A stretch of DNA of 64,000 bases from Cunninghamia lanceolata (GCA_027924645.1 BSBN01000254.1:14578501-14642500), one strand, 5' to 3'; counted from the stretch's first letter, positions 12,321-23,700 are shown. The notes: generated from the sequence alone by a model not told the origin. Numbers and translations: made by a program.

Positions 12321-12637
12321 GTTTAGTTTTCTCAAGGGTAGAAGGAAACTAAACCACATCCTCTTTCTTTTATGTTTCTTCTAGTTGTAGAACAATAGGA
12401 GAAGGTGTTAGCTCTCTGAAAAATAACACTTTTGCTATACAACACTTTTTCAGCCACAGTATCCCAAAGCTTATATCCTTTCACACCGAAACCATAGTTA
12501 ATGAAAATACACTTAATAGCCTTGTTCTCCAATTTAGACCGTTTCTCCTTAGGCACATGTGCATATGCCTCACAACCAGAAACATGAAGATGTCTAACTG
12601 AAGGCTTCTTACCAGACCACACCGCCATAGGTGGCTT
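12321..12637 (-). pseudogene. pol: Copia1 integrase C-terminal part
   Basis: Contains VWSGKKPSVRHLHVSGCEAY and HVPKEKRSKLENKAIKCIFI, the segment that follows the catalytic core in copia integrases (usual 'FGC.AYVHVP'). The upstream end is cut exactly at the Copia2 terminus; the missing core resumes at 31923, where the frame ends in GKT. Confidence 0.85.
12633..12637. repeat. Target-site duplication of Copia2 (left copy, mutated)
   Basis: GGCTT here versus GTCTT at 31923-31927, 4 of 5 identical. The right copy fits the Copia1 coding frame better (GKT-P). Confidence 0.65.
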
Positions 12638-13720
12638 TGATGGCAAGAGACATAACATAGCACTGATAGTAGTTGTCATTGATGGTAACTAAGATTGTTC
12701 CACACATCCACAATGCAATATCTGATCTTACCAAAAGTCAAAATGATAATCCATCTAAGTTCGGGAGCCTAAAACAAAGCATATAGTAGAGTCCAACATT
12801 TTGGTCAGTGGATCTCTCCAGTTAATCATTATATGTTGTAGATCTGAAGAAGTGTAAAGCGACACTAGGACAATCTAAATCCAAGTTTTTAGCCTCCGGT
12901 GATAAAGGGGTCAAAAGTTATGAGCATCTGAATACTGGATCCTATTATGACAGAATAGTTCAGTGAAGAACATGCAGACTTATGTTAATCCTTGTGTGAA
13001 CCCAATAGAAGTGTTTCGATGATCTATGTATGAGATAGAATGTTAGTGGCCAAAATGTATGATGATCTACATGTGTTATTTTTGTTACACATCAATATTG
13101 GTGTATAGATCTAGCCGACAGAACAAACCTTTCTTAAAAAGGTCAAAGTGTTGTTGTTGCCAACTGGCAAGTGATTGTAATTCAAGATAAGGATATATAT
13201 AGCTGATGATTATGGATATTTTAGAAGTGTGTATGTGGGAAAGGAGCAGAAATCTAATATCTGAATGAAGGAAGAATAGAGAGAAGTGTAGAATAAAGAT
13301 GAAGTGTACAAAGTTAGTAGTTGCACTTAACCAAAACTGATCTCCAGCATTGGCAGATGCATCTCACCAATACAAAATCTTTGTAAATCTCTTGTAATCT
13401 TTTTTGTAAGTAGTGAGACTCCACTTGAGTAGTGAGCTTAGGGTGGTGAGCCTGAATGCATGTGCATTCTCATTTGTAAAATACTTTTAACAGAGTATTA
13501 ATTCTTGTGGGTTAACCCCCACTGTGGTTTTTCCCTTAACTGGGTTTCCACTACAAAAATCTTGGTGTCAAGTGTGTTATTTATATTTCTGCTTATGTGA
13601 TGCTGAAATGTTTATTTCATTTAATTATTAGTGGTTAAAAATAGATTAAGGGAAGAAAAATTTGTAAATGTGTGACAACTGATTCATTCCCCCTCTCAGT
13701 TGTCTGGACCTAATCCAACA
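12638..13720 (+). repeat. Copia2 5' LTR
   Basis: Begins TGATGGCAAGAG and ends CTAATCCAACA. It aligns over its full length with 30828-31922. The right copy carries a small extra stretch near 31430. Confidence 0.87.
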
Positions 13721-13735
13721 ATTGGTATCAGAGCC
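13721..13735 (+). promoter_or_regulatory. Copia2 primer-binding site (initiator Met tRNA)
   Basis: TTGGTATCAGAGCC starts one base after the LTR. TGGTATCAGAGC is complementary to the 3' end of plant initiator tRNA-Met, the common primer of copia elements. Confidence 0.88.
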
Positions 13736-13769
13736 AAGTTCCTTTGAAAAAGTTTAACAGCTTAAGGTA

Positions 13770-14420
13770 GATCTGGGATGATAGTAGGATGGATGAATAT
13801 GATCTTCAAGGGCAACTTAATCTCACGAGCAGTCCAAGGCAGAAGTTCAAGAACTGCAAGACAATCTCAAAAGGTAGAAGACTCTTTTGAAATTTTAAAA
13901 GAGAAATTGAGCAAATCCAATGCAAAGGGAAAGGAGAAACCTCATCAACTGGGAAAACCTTATGAAGACAAGGCTCTAAATGAGAAAACAAAGGAATGTG
14001 AAAGTTACCTAAAGAAGTTACTATTCTAAAACACGAGATGGAAACTGAGATGATGAGACTAACCAAGGAAATTGAAAATAGGAAAAAAGCTGAAGAAGAG
14101 TTAAATCATAATATTTAAATTGGATGTGATAGCTAGCCTTCTAGAATCTAATCTACAAGAAAGGTGAGTTAATGAAAGAGAACTTGAGAGACAGACCATC
14201 ACACTCAAGCATGACTTAGAAGTTGCAAATGAGTATAAGGAGAAGTTCAAGATAAGCTCAACTAAACTTGAAGCACTCATTGAAGGGCAGAAAAAAGATG
14301 TTGATAAGCATAATCTTAGGTATGAGAAAGGTGAAAGCTCTGGATCCAGATAAAGAAATTTTCAACCTGAGAATGGGAGAAACAGACCTAGAAAGCCTCC
14401 GATAAGACAACCAAATGCCC
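13770..14420 (+). pseudogene. gag: Copia2 gag, N-terminal/central remnant
   Basis: Short overlapping frames give a Lys/Glu-rich coiled-coil-like stretch: a segment near 14040 with EMETEMMRLTKEIENRKK, then LERQTITLKHDLEVANEYKE, ending with YEKGESSGS before Gypsy3. Copia gags of the SIRE type have such a coiled coil and a 'GLG[FY]..GESS' motif before the zinc knuckles. The normal N-terminal gag region is absent: only about 700 bp separate the primer site from the zinc knuckles once Gypsy3 is removed. Several stops and frameshifts. It continues at 26311. Confidence 0.6.
14416..14420. repeat. Target-site duplication of Gypsy3 (left copy)
   Basis: TGCCC here versus TGCTC at 26311-26315; one transition. 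The right copy keeps the gag reading frame. Confidence 0.7.
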
Positions 14421-17004
14421 TGTTGGATTTTTTCCCAAACTGGATGCTTCCCAATTATCCCTACAAGGTAGCCATCATTGATCAATAGGATTTCTAGGCT
14501 AAGGGCCAACAGTATAGGAGATAGACTTTATAAATATCTCCTCTTCTTCTTTAGGCTCTGCAAAACCAAGGGGGGTATTCCCTATTCGACATCTATAACA
14601 TATGCCTGTGAACTTACTTGGATGTTGATATAAAGCAGATAAATCCTCTCTTATGTAGACCAAGGCTGTGGGATAAGTGTAAAGGGGCTAGCCTTGGGCC
14701 TATGTTTAGTTGTGAGACAAAGGATTTTGGTCCTAAAACTACTTCTAATATCCTAAAGGTTTGTATTTGAAGTTTGGATTTATATTTTTGTATTTGGATG
14801 CAAGACTGGGACGTTGGGTTGCAACATCAATACAAGATCAGACTGGTACCTATCTCAGGGCTTGGAGTCAATAGACATACACATGTGAATGATTACCATA
14901 AACTTGAATCAATAACTAAGTTTCAAGGGGATTTTATAGTGTCTGCCTCACAAATACTTCCCAAGATTGAGTATTTAATCATTCATACTTAATGATATCC
15001 TTATTGCAGTAAACTTTTCCCAATGTTTAACCTAAAACATTCAATTTGTTCCTTGAACAAAAATAAGAGATCAGACATTCAACATAGAAAAACAATGTTC
15101 CAGAATCTCAAATAACCCTTAGCTATTCAGATTCAAAAGAAAAGATACCCACAACTTGGAGACAAATAACTGAACACATGCAACAAATGCATTTCTCATA
15201 TAAAACAACATGAAACCAGTAAAATTATGCATAAAACATACAACATATGATTCATAAACTCACAGAACACCAAAATAGAGCCACCAACAAGACTGTATCT
15301 AATTACTCCACCAAAATTTGTCCATTTTTCAATGACCATGAATAACACCATTTTTGCATTTTATAGCAAGAACGTGTACTCTGCATTAAGCCCAATGTCA
15401 CTTAAAAAATTCTCCAGATACATCGCACCAAAAAATGGCACCCAAAATCATTCAATGCGGCCAAGAGAAACAAAGGAAAGAGCAAGTGAGATTGGGGGAT
15501 GTGCAGTCACTTGAAGATTTTCCTTACAAATTTGGTAGCTAGCTTGTCAATCAGACCATACCTCTTCAATTCCTTCGCCATTAATGGCTTACCAACTCAC
15601 AGCCTCTGGAAATGCAGCAGACTACGTGTTCTATGGTTTTCCTACCAAGAAATGCAACTGGAGATGCTCAGGAAACCCACCACTTGAATAGGGCCGTTGA
15701 TTTCCCTCTATCGACAAGATCTACGGCTTGAATTTGAATGGGCAATTTGTAGGCCAATCGGATCGCGTCATGTGGGCACCACTTTGCCTTTTTGACTTTT
15801 CGTAGCATACAAACATTTTACCTTTTTCGCCAATTGAAACATTCCAATGCATATGCAAACAAGATTGTATATACATACAATTGCCTGCATACAAAGTGCG
15901 GACCCCAAATATTTATAAAACAAATCGCAATCTCATTCGGGTCTGGCTTGTATCTCTGTTTTGCATATATCACTTTGTATATTGCACATACAAATGCAAT
16001 ATACATACAAGCCGCGGACGCCAGCCATTTTATCAATCGGATTGGAAAAATTTGAAATCTGGGCCTTGTATCTAATTCTTTGCATATCGGCTTGCATATA
16101 CAAGCACCTAACATTCAAGCCACAGACCCCACCGTTGAACTTACCAAATTTGACTTTTAAGTCGGGTTTGGCTTGTATGTTGCGAATGTATGTTCGATTG
16201 CATGTGCAACATACAATCATAAATATATGCAATCAGTGGGCCCCACATGCTTTTGACTACTTTGACTTCAACTGGCCTTGTATATTTCTTTGTATTTGCA
16301 CTTGTATGTCAAAATGTTCATTGGGAACATACAATCCCAACATACAACCACAGACTTCACCCTGTTTCACAAATATTGCAAACCTTCCAGCCATGTCCAC
16401 TTTGCACCTATCCACTTGCATAATTCTCTTGTATATGCCAATGTATGTCACATATACAAACAACTTGATATACAAGGAAAAAACCTTTGTATCTAACCAT
16501 TGCATGTCAAAACATACAACACAAATATATATGCAAACCTTCACATACAAGCAAGGAATATTCCCAGAATCTGCGATAGATTCCACAATGCATATATAAA
16601 CCTGATATGCATTCAAAATGCATACAACCAATTTTTTCACTTTTTTGAAGGCTGATTAAACATTTTTGGCCCACCAATGAACATTTACACTTGTACATAC
16701 AAAGACACATACATTTCGACATATTTCACTGCCACATAAAGTGATTTTGGACTTAGCATTTTTTCTCAAGCACGACGGGAGAAAGCGGTAAAGCAATGCT
16801 TAGGGGTCGGTCAACCTACAAGTGCAAAGGCATAAATATGTAGCTTAAGTGAAAGATGACTTGCAATAGGAAGTCAACGATGAAATAGAAAATACAAAGA
16901 AGGAAGCCTAGGGAAAATAAAACCTAAGGCATTAAGAGTTTGAGGGAATAAAACATAAGCTTGCAGACTCAACTCAAAACCCTAACCCTAGGTGGGCACC
17001 ACCA
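14421..17004 (-). repeat. Gypsy3 3' LTR (left copy)
   Basis: On the plus strand it starts TGTTGGATTTTTTCCC and ends GGTGGGCACCACCA. It aligns end to end with 23727-26310. It contains the TGTATG-rich block and, close to its right edge, CCCTAACCCTAGG (a telo-box-like AAACCCTAA). Confidence 0.93.
15800..16730. repeat. TGTATG/CATACA-rich palindromic block in Gypsy3 left LTR
   Basis: Words such as TTGTATGT, ACATACAA, GCATATACAAG and AATGTATGT alternate on both strands every 20-40 bases, so many local hairpins are possible. The same block is at about 25106-26036 in the other LTR. Long open frames occur on both strands (15961-16599 plus, 16257-16640 minus) because the periodic sequence avoids stops. 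I do not regard them as genes. Confidence 0.7.
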
Positions 17005-17005
17005 T

Positions 17006-17022
17006 TGGCTCCGACTGGGGAC
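17006..17022 (+). promoter_or_regulatory. PBS-like sequence at the unexpected end of Gypsy3
   Basis: TTGGCTCCGACTGGGGAC follows the left LTR and looks like a primer-binding site for a plus-strand element. The genes are on minus, so a polypurine tract is expected here instead, and none is visible. Confidence 0.4.
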
Positions 17023-17162
17023 GTGCAGGCGCAAGGCTATAGCGAGAACCAAACCACTCTGGGACAGACTAGACAAAATGCAAAATGCAAAACACCACTG
17101 ACTATACAAGGCATGTATAGACTATTCACACCTAATTTACAATGTGCATGTAGGATATTCAT

Positions 17163-18540
17163 TTATGAAAAGTAAGCTTTTAGGAACTGACCATGCACAG
17201 GCAATTCTAGTAGTTCACCATTCAGGGCCTGGAGAAAGTAGGAATCTTCTCCATGAGTATTGCTAATTTGATATGGGCCCATCCACAAGGGCTCAAATTT
17301 ACCATGCTTGCCCTTATCCTGGCTCTTTGCATTCTAAACAAGGACCAAGTCACTTATCTGAAACTTCCTTTCTATAGCCCTTTTATCAAACAAATATTTC
17401 ACATTTTGTTGTTTCTTGATATTTGTCTTATGTGCTTCTCTTGTGATTTCATCTAATGCAACCAATTGATTTATCCTTTCATTCATTGATTCCTCAATCT
17501 CTTCCTCATTTTCCTGTATGAATCTATAAACTGGCAAGAGATTATTCATAGGTAACTTAGCTGTTACACCATATACCAACTCAAAAGGTGACCTCCCAAT
17601 TGCTTTCTTCACTGTTATCTAGTTAGCCCATAGTGTCATCTTTAACTTTGAATCTCATGCCGTTTTGTTCTTGTTTACCATCCTTTTGATGATTTTCATG
17701 AGGCTTTTGTTACTTGACTCTGCTTGACCATTTCCCTATGGATGATATGGTGATGCATATGACAAATTAATCCCATAGTTGTTGGAAAAATCAACAAACT
17801 CACTAGATCTGAAGCACATGGCATTGTCTATGACTAGTTTGACTGGCACTCCAAATCTAATAATAATGTGTTCCAGAATGAAATCCATCACCACCCTACT
17901 TGTAGCTTTCTTAGTTGGAATGGCTTCAATCCATTTAGTAAAATAGTCAGTAGCAACCAAAATCCAACTATGTCCTCCATTTGACTTTTCTAAAATTTCC
18001 CCTATAAAATCAATTCCCCATTATTGAAATGGAGCCTCCACAGTTATAGTTCTAAGGGGTAATGCACCTTCATATTTAATTTTTCCTAAGAACCTTTGAC
18101 AGGGATCACACTTTCTTACCATCTTTTGTGCATCTGAGAAGAGGATTGGCCTCCAATAACCTGCTCTAAGGATTTTGTGAGTTGTTGTTTTAGCAGTGTA
18201 GTGTCCTCCACACATTCCTTTGTGCATGTCATTTAAAATACTAGTAGCTTGATTTTCATCCACACACCTAATTAAGACACCATCAAGATTCTTCCAATGC
18301 AATTCTCCTTGAATGATTATGTATTTGATAGCATGTAACTTTAAGGTCCTTTTTTTACTATCACTGAGATGGGAAGGACAATTCAAATTCTGCAAATAAT
18401 TCACAATGTCCTTGTACCATTCAAATTCTGACATATTAGCAACTTCATTCTGAACTATATTTACCTGGCACACTTCTAGATTTGAATGTGTCATCATCTT
18501 AGCCAAACTCTATCCCCTTACTAATTTTGTGATTTGTATC
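17163..18540 (-). pseudogene. pol: Gypsy3 integrase
   Basis: Minus-strand reading: an H2C2-like zinc domain with HKGMCGGHYTAKTTTHKIL and CDPCQRF (18021-18506); a catalytic core with ATDYFTKWIEAIPTKKATS and VIDNAMCFRSSEF (17736-17960), then a Glu in QAESSNKSL; and a C-terminal part with GRSPFELVYGVTAKLP and KFQISDLVLV (17334-17612). The frame continues through a PLWMGPYQI-like motif to a TAA at 17163-17165, 158 bp from the LTR. No chromodomain is seen. Stops near 17335, 17615 and 17730 break it. Confidence 0.88.
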
Positions 18541-19768
18541 TCATGTTGAACTCTTGTAATTTGTTAATCCACCTGCATCTTCTTCCTATCACTTCTTGCT
18601 GAGTGAAAATATCCTTAACTGCTGCATGGGGTACATATGCAATTATTTGAGATCCTACTAAGTATGGCTTGAAGATTTTGACTGCCCTAACCAATGCATA
18701 TGCCTACTTCTCCATGTTATCATATTTTAACTCAGTTGCCTGCAATGACATACTAAAGAAAGTAATAGGTTGCCCAAAACCCTTTTCATTTTTCCGTAAT
18801 AAACATGCAGCAATAGTATGAAAAGAAGCAAATGAGAACAACTGGAGTGGCTTAGAAAAATTAGGAGATTTTAACACAAGATCCATCTTTATAACTTCTT
18901 TGATGTTCTGAAATGATTTAATTGCTTCACTCTCCCATTTGACAATCTCACCCTTCTTCAACATTTTAGAAATATCCTTTGTAATCTCTGCGAAGTTGGG
19001 GATGAATCTTCTAACAAAATTAATCTTTCCAAAGAAGGACTGAATGTCTTTCACCATTTTGGGAATTTGAATCCTGTCAATTGTAGCAACCCTTTCAGGA
19101 TCAATCATGACTCCATCCTTGGAAACAATGTGTCCCAATAGTTTTCCTTCCACTACCCCAAAGGTACATTTCTTTGGGTTAAGTGAAATGCCATGTTCCA
19201 GTGCCCTAATAAAGATTTGTTCTAGATGCATGCAATGTTTCTCTTCCTTTTTTGAATAGGTAGTTAGATCATCCTGATATACAGCCAGAATTGAGTCAAT
19301 CAATCCTGTAAAAGCAACATCCATAGCCCTCTGAAATGTAGCACCTGCATTTGTTAGTCCAAATGGCATTCTTACATATACATAAGTTCCCCATGGAGTG
19401 GTGAAGGCAGTCTTATATTGTTTAGATTCTTTTACCTTCACCTAATTATATCCTAAAAATCCATCCATCATGGATAAAAGCTCACAACCAGTTACTTTCT
19501 GTAGCATAGCTTCCATGTTAGGCAGTGGATAATTATCCTTTAAAGAAGATACATTTAGATTTCTAAAGTCCACACAAAGTCTAATGTCACCATTTTTGTT
19601 TCTAATTGGGACAAGATTCAACACCTAAGTTGAGTGTCTAATAGGCACAATTATTCTAGCCTCCCTAAGCTTCACAAGCTCTTCTTGCATTTTTGGAGCC
19701 AAGGTTGGGTTAATAGGTCTTTGTTTTTGTCTAAATGGCTTAGCTCCAGGCTTCAAAGGAATCTCATG
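18541..19768 (-). pseudogene. pol: Gypsy3 reverse transcriptase with degenerate RNase H/connecting domain
   Basis: The RT palm is clear: NLVPIRNKNGDIRLCVDFRN (19442-19624), then TTPWGTYVYVRMPFGLTNAG and FQRAM (18704-19441). The catalytic box reads VYQDD, where Tat-type RTs usually have YVDD or YIDD. KCTFGV, LLGHIVSKDG and IQSFFGKINFVRRFIPNFAE follow, as in Ty3/gypsy. C-terminal to it is a weak RNase H/connecting segment (ITFFSMSLQATELKYDNMEK, then a stop, then AYALVRAV). Stops at about 19625, 19441 and 18703 fall at conserved positions where Trp, Gln and Gln are normal. Confidence 0.9.
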
Positions 19769-20314
19769 CTAGAATAAGTCCTCTCTATAAGCTTTTAGGT
19801 CCTCATATGACCATGCAAAGACATGTTTATATTTTTTCAGTAATGCAATCAACATATTCCTGATGTATGGCTTGAATTGCTTGCCAATATATACCTTTTT
19901 GGGAGCATGGCATGTCCCCAAGTTTATCTCCTCCAAGTCATCCTTGTTTGTAGGAGATCCCTTTGTAACAAACTGATCTCTATTGTCAAATGCTCTTTCT
20001 AAAGCAACTAGCCCTCTGGGGATTTTATTTGTCCTGAGTTGAATCACTTTTTTTCCCAAAAGAGTTTCTTTTCCATTCACAACTTCTACAAAATTCTGAA
20101 AATCAATCTCCTGGTTCTCATATTCATCTATGTCATGTAGGAACTTCAACAAATCTTTATCATCATCAAACACCTGCCAACTGCATATATTTTCTAGTAC
20201 TGTAGGTCTAATTTTAACTTCAACATTTGTAACATCAAACAGAGTAACATCATCCGGCCTTATGGACACATTAGCTAAAAGCCTGCCATGACATTCTTTG
20301 ACCTTTCTATCCAA
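19769..20314 (-). pseudogene. pol: Gypsy3 linker between extra RNase H and RT
   Basis: A 181-codon open frame. It begins with the end of the RNase H unit in a shifted frame (LLANVSIRPDDVTLF), contains a repeat-free acidic stretch, and ends with a segment typical of the RT N-terminal extension (IALLKKYKHVFAWSYEDLKAY). The last motif is the usual lead-in to Tat-type RT. A frameshift near 20300 separates it from the RNase H. Confidence 0.75.
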
Positions 20315-20640
20315 TTTATTGAAAAAGCATCAAATAATTCAATTGTGTCCATACAACATGCTTATACTGTTTCAACCTCTTATTTTTTGAAGCATATTTA
20401 TCTCTCACCTGGGAAATAATTAATTCTTAATCTCCAACCACTTCCATCTTCTTAATCCCATGGTTCAAAGCAACATTTAATCCTAGCAACAGAGCCTCAT
20501 ATTTTGCAATATTACTTGTGCAGGCAAACTTCAACAAGAAAGAAAATTTCAGTAGCTTACCCGCTGGAGACAAAAACACAACTCCAACTCTAGAACCTTC
20601 CTTTGAACAAGCTCCATCAAAATACATAGTCCAGAGACCC
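20290..20640 (-). pseudogene. pol: Gypsy3 archaeal-type RNase H, placed before RT
   Basis: Starts MYFDGACSKEGSRVGVVFLS near 20627, with the first catalytic Asp (YFDG). It continues with FACTSNIAKYEALLLGLNVA (Glu in YEAL) and MEVVGD (Asp), then after a stop ELIISQVRDKYASKN. This is the RNase H type carried as a second copy by Tat-lineage elements. It is in the same frame as the protease block upstream, separated by two stops. Its position between protease and RT is atypical compared with Gypsy1 in this same window. Confidence 0.8.
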
Positions 20641-20654
20641 TATTGGTCAAGTTC

Positions 20655-21250
20655 TTAAATGCAAAACTCTTTCCCCTTGTTCCCTTGATCATCTGAGACA
20701 ATTCTAAAATTCTCACAGTCAGTATCCACAAAACAAATACGATCCTCTGAATCTTCATCTTCAACTGTTTCTGGTGACCTTTCTTCTCTGACCAATTTGA
20801 CATCTTTACCATTCATTGGAATCATGGCATATGATAGATCTAACTGCATACTTCCTCTAATCAATGTTGTCCATCTTCTTGACAATAACAAACCATACTG
20901 TAGTTTTATGTCAACTATTGTTATATTCATTCTGTAAGTCTTTTCTGGATATGCTGCTAGCATAAAGTCCACATCCTTCATGATTCCAATAACTAGCACT
21001 TCCCTAGCATCCATGGCATAGCATTTTCCACACGCCTTATCTATCTTCAATCTAGGTTGTTGCATGATAGCCAGAGGCATAATATTTGTCGATGCTCCTA
21101 AGTCAAGCATACGATTCTTGATCACCTTTCCATTGATAACAAGTGAGACATAAAATGGTTCAACCTGTGAAGGGCGTTTTGTCATTGTCATCCCCAGATA
21201 GACTTCAAGAACCTCATCCTCATCAATACACAAGGCTTGTTTCTTACCCT
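20655..21250 (-). pseudogene. pol: Gypsy3 aspartic protease region
   Basis: The protease signature is MLDLGASTNIMPLAIM, where Ty3/gypsy proteases have D-S/T-G-A-S: the Ser after the catalytic Asp is Leu here, so activity is doubtful. Upstream RPSQVEPFYVSLVINGK fits the lead-in to a Tat-type protease, and the C-terminal side is acidic (SPETVEDEDSED). It is followed in frame by the extra RNase H. Confidence 0.82.
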
Positions 21251-21263
21251 GAGTCTCAACATT

Positions 21264-23380
21264 CTACTCAGCTTGACAAGGTATTCCTGAAATCAGGGAC
21301 AATGCTTTATTCTTGAATTCTTCAACTTTCATCGGCTCCATCAATGGAACAGAGACCTTTACTTGGGATAAAACCTCAGTTATGTCAAAGGGAGCATAAT
21401 TTTGTATAACAGTTGTAGCTTGAGCCGTGGTTTTATTCTTATCCTGAGCTGATCCAGCCTTGATTTTAACAGCCTTCTGAATGTCATCCATGACCTAAGA
21501 ATCCTTACTTTAATCCTCATTTTGGGGAGCTTTATTTCCTAGTCTTTGAGAATCGTGACCTATTTTTTTCTTAAAATTTTGCTTATCATTGTTCCATTGC
21601 TTCTTATGTGGTTCAGTGCCTTTATGATTATGCTTTGGTTGTCTCACAAAGGTATCTCCTGATTGACGTGGATCACTTACCTGAGCCTTACCTCTAAGGT
21701 TATAGTTGCTTTTGACCTGAGCTATTGCTACAGCTGTGAGAGCTCTAATCTCATCATCAGAAGGTCTTCTCAAGTTATTTAAAAAAATGTGTGAGTCCTG
21801 AGCATAAGCATAGTTATCTTCATCATCCTCATCACGGGAAACCTACTGGTAGACCTAAGTTCCATAATTTGTGCTTTCATCAGCATCACAAGAGGAGTAT
21901 TCCCTATTTGTGAATAGCATATTGACACTGTCATCCTCCATACAATGTGGCTCATTGCATTCATCATAGGCAACAGCATTATTATATAAAGATTGAGCAA
22001 TCATACATTGGGACTGAGTGAGGCATTTGATATATTATGCACCATGGGGTGTTATCAACAATATTAATAGCCTTCTTCGAAGGATTAGGAGTCTCCCTAA
22101 CATTTTGAGCTCTTTGGTTAGTGTTGTTATGTGGGAGGATGGGTTTACTATTATGCCAATTAGTGTTATATGGCATATCATGCAATGATGGTCTTTTTTC
22201 TTGTCTTTGGTAAACCTACCTGTCAGGACTTATCCCCTTTTCATTTTTAGCAAGTCTATAACTTAGGTCCTTAACAATAGTTGTCAACTTATCCAATTTC
22301 TCCTCAGAAGTAGATGCATTACCTTGAGTACTTTGAGACTTATTATTTGGATTTTACAAAAATTTTACATCATCTCTTCTATTTATCTTACCAGAGGCTT
22401 TTCTATTATTTTCAATGTTGGTTGTAATTCTAAAAGCATCCCTAAGGCTATCAAGACCCTTATCTCTTAACCCATAAGTTGTTTTAGCATCAAAAGCATT
22501 TATGTATAATACTATGCACATTGGTTCATTAGGCCTCATATGAAGTGGCAATTTGTTCAACACTTTAGTGAACCTAGCATTAAAATCTGCAACCTGCTCA
22601 TTTGATCCCTTAGTAATGCCAGTGAATTTATTAATAAAAAAGCTTGGATCAGTCTTATCACCATATTGTTCTTTAAAAATCCATCTGAAGTCATCTTGTG
22701 ATGAGATACTCTAGTCAGGCAGACCTTTATACCACTCTCTAGCTTCATCAACTAAGGATTGCATAAACAATTTCATAAAAACATCTTCATGCTCAACCTC
22801 AAAGTTGTCCATGACATTCTAAAAGGCCTTTAAATGATCTTCCTCTGACACAGTATTGTTTCCTAAAAACTTTGGCACCTGCGGCCTCACATGTTTGTCA
22901 ATGGGATTAGGGTAGCCAGGAATACCATAAAAAACAAGTTGCCTGAATCTATCTAGCTGCATAGGCTATCTACCAAATTGATTAACATTGGCATTCCTAT
23001 TGGCATTCTGATTTCTTAGATTATTTAATGGTACCCTAACATTGTTTACATTTTGTCTCTGGTCATTCTGTTGATTATGGATTTCATTTTTTTGCTGGTT
23101 TCTTAGCACATCTGCATTATCAAGGGTGGGAACTGAATTATGTTGGGCAATTTTTAGAGCTTGTACCCTTTGTCTCCTATCATCTCTAATCTTCACTACC
23201 TGTAGATATTCTAATGCAGCCCTCAGGTTCTTGATTTCTCTAGCTATTCTTCATCTCTAGGCATAGAAGAGGATGGTCCCATTCCATTTTGGTCATCATC
23301 CTCATCCCTTAGGGAATCAGTTTCTTCAAATCTATCAGGGGGATCTAAGAAAGGCCATTCCTGGAACACCTCTAATCTCA
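21264..23380 (-). pseudogene. gag: Gypsy3 gag
   Basis: Minus-strand reading from a possible ATG at 23380 (MRLEVFQEWPFLDPPDRFEE) gives: an Asn/Gln-rich region (22966-23196); a retrotransposon gag core with KHVRPQVPKFLG, EAREWYKGLPD, FRWIFKEQYGDKTDPSFFI and LPLHMRPNEPM; then a basic, coiled C-terminal part with VAIAQVKSNYNLRGKAQVSD. No CCHC zinc knuckle is seen, as in many Tat elements. At least eight stops or frameshifts are scattered through it. Confidence 0.78.
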
Positions 23381-23700
23381 TACTCAATCCACCACCCTAT
23401 TGTCTCTCATATACATCCTAGATTTTAGCCTCTGTGTTTGAGAAATAAGGTGCATGTTGCTTTGAAGATCTAGGATTATCTTGGATATCATTATTTCTAG
23501 GGCTGGGAGAACCTTCTTGACTGGCTTGAATAGTCCTTTTTTTCCTGTCATCATTTTCCTTGGAAATTCTTCAAACAAAGGATTACGCAGGGATCTTCTC
23601 CCTTGCATACAAAATTTTACTTTACTGGTTGGGAGATTTGTTCAGAGTCGCCACCTACAACTAGGAAATATTTTCTTTTAAACCAGGGCTCTTACACAAA
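23381..23700 (-). other. Gypsy3 leader between primer site and gag
   Basis: Untranslated leader in minus orientation. A 74-codon frame at 23384-23608 is present but resembles nothing I know. Confidence 0.4.

Noticed and set aside
15961..16599. 212-codon plus-strand frame in the Gypsy3 LTR as a gene
   Set aside because: The sequence is a periodic, palindromic TGTATG/CATACA block that is open on both strands; no domain, and it lies within an LTR.
16981..16994. Interstitial telomere
   Set aside because: Only about two imperfect CCCTAA units, and they recur at the matching LTR position, so they are part of the element.
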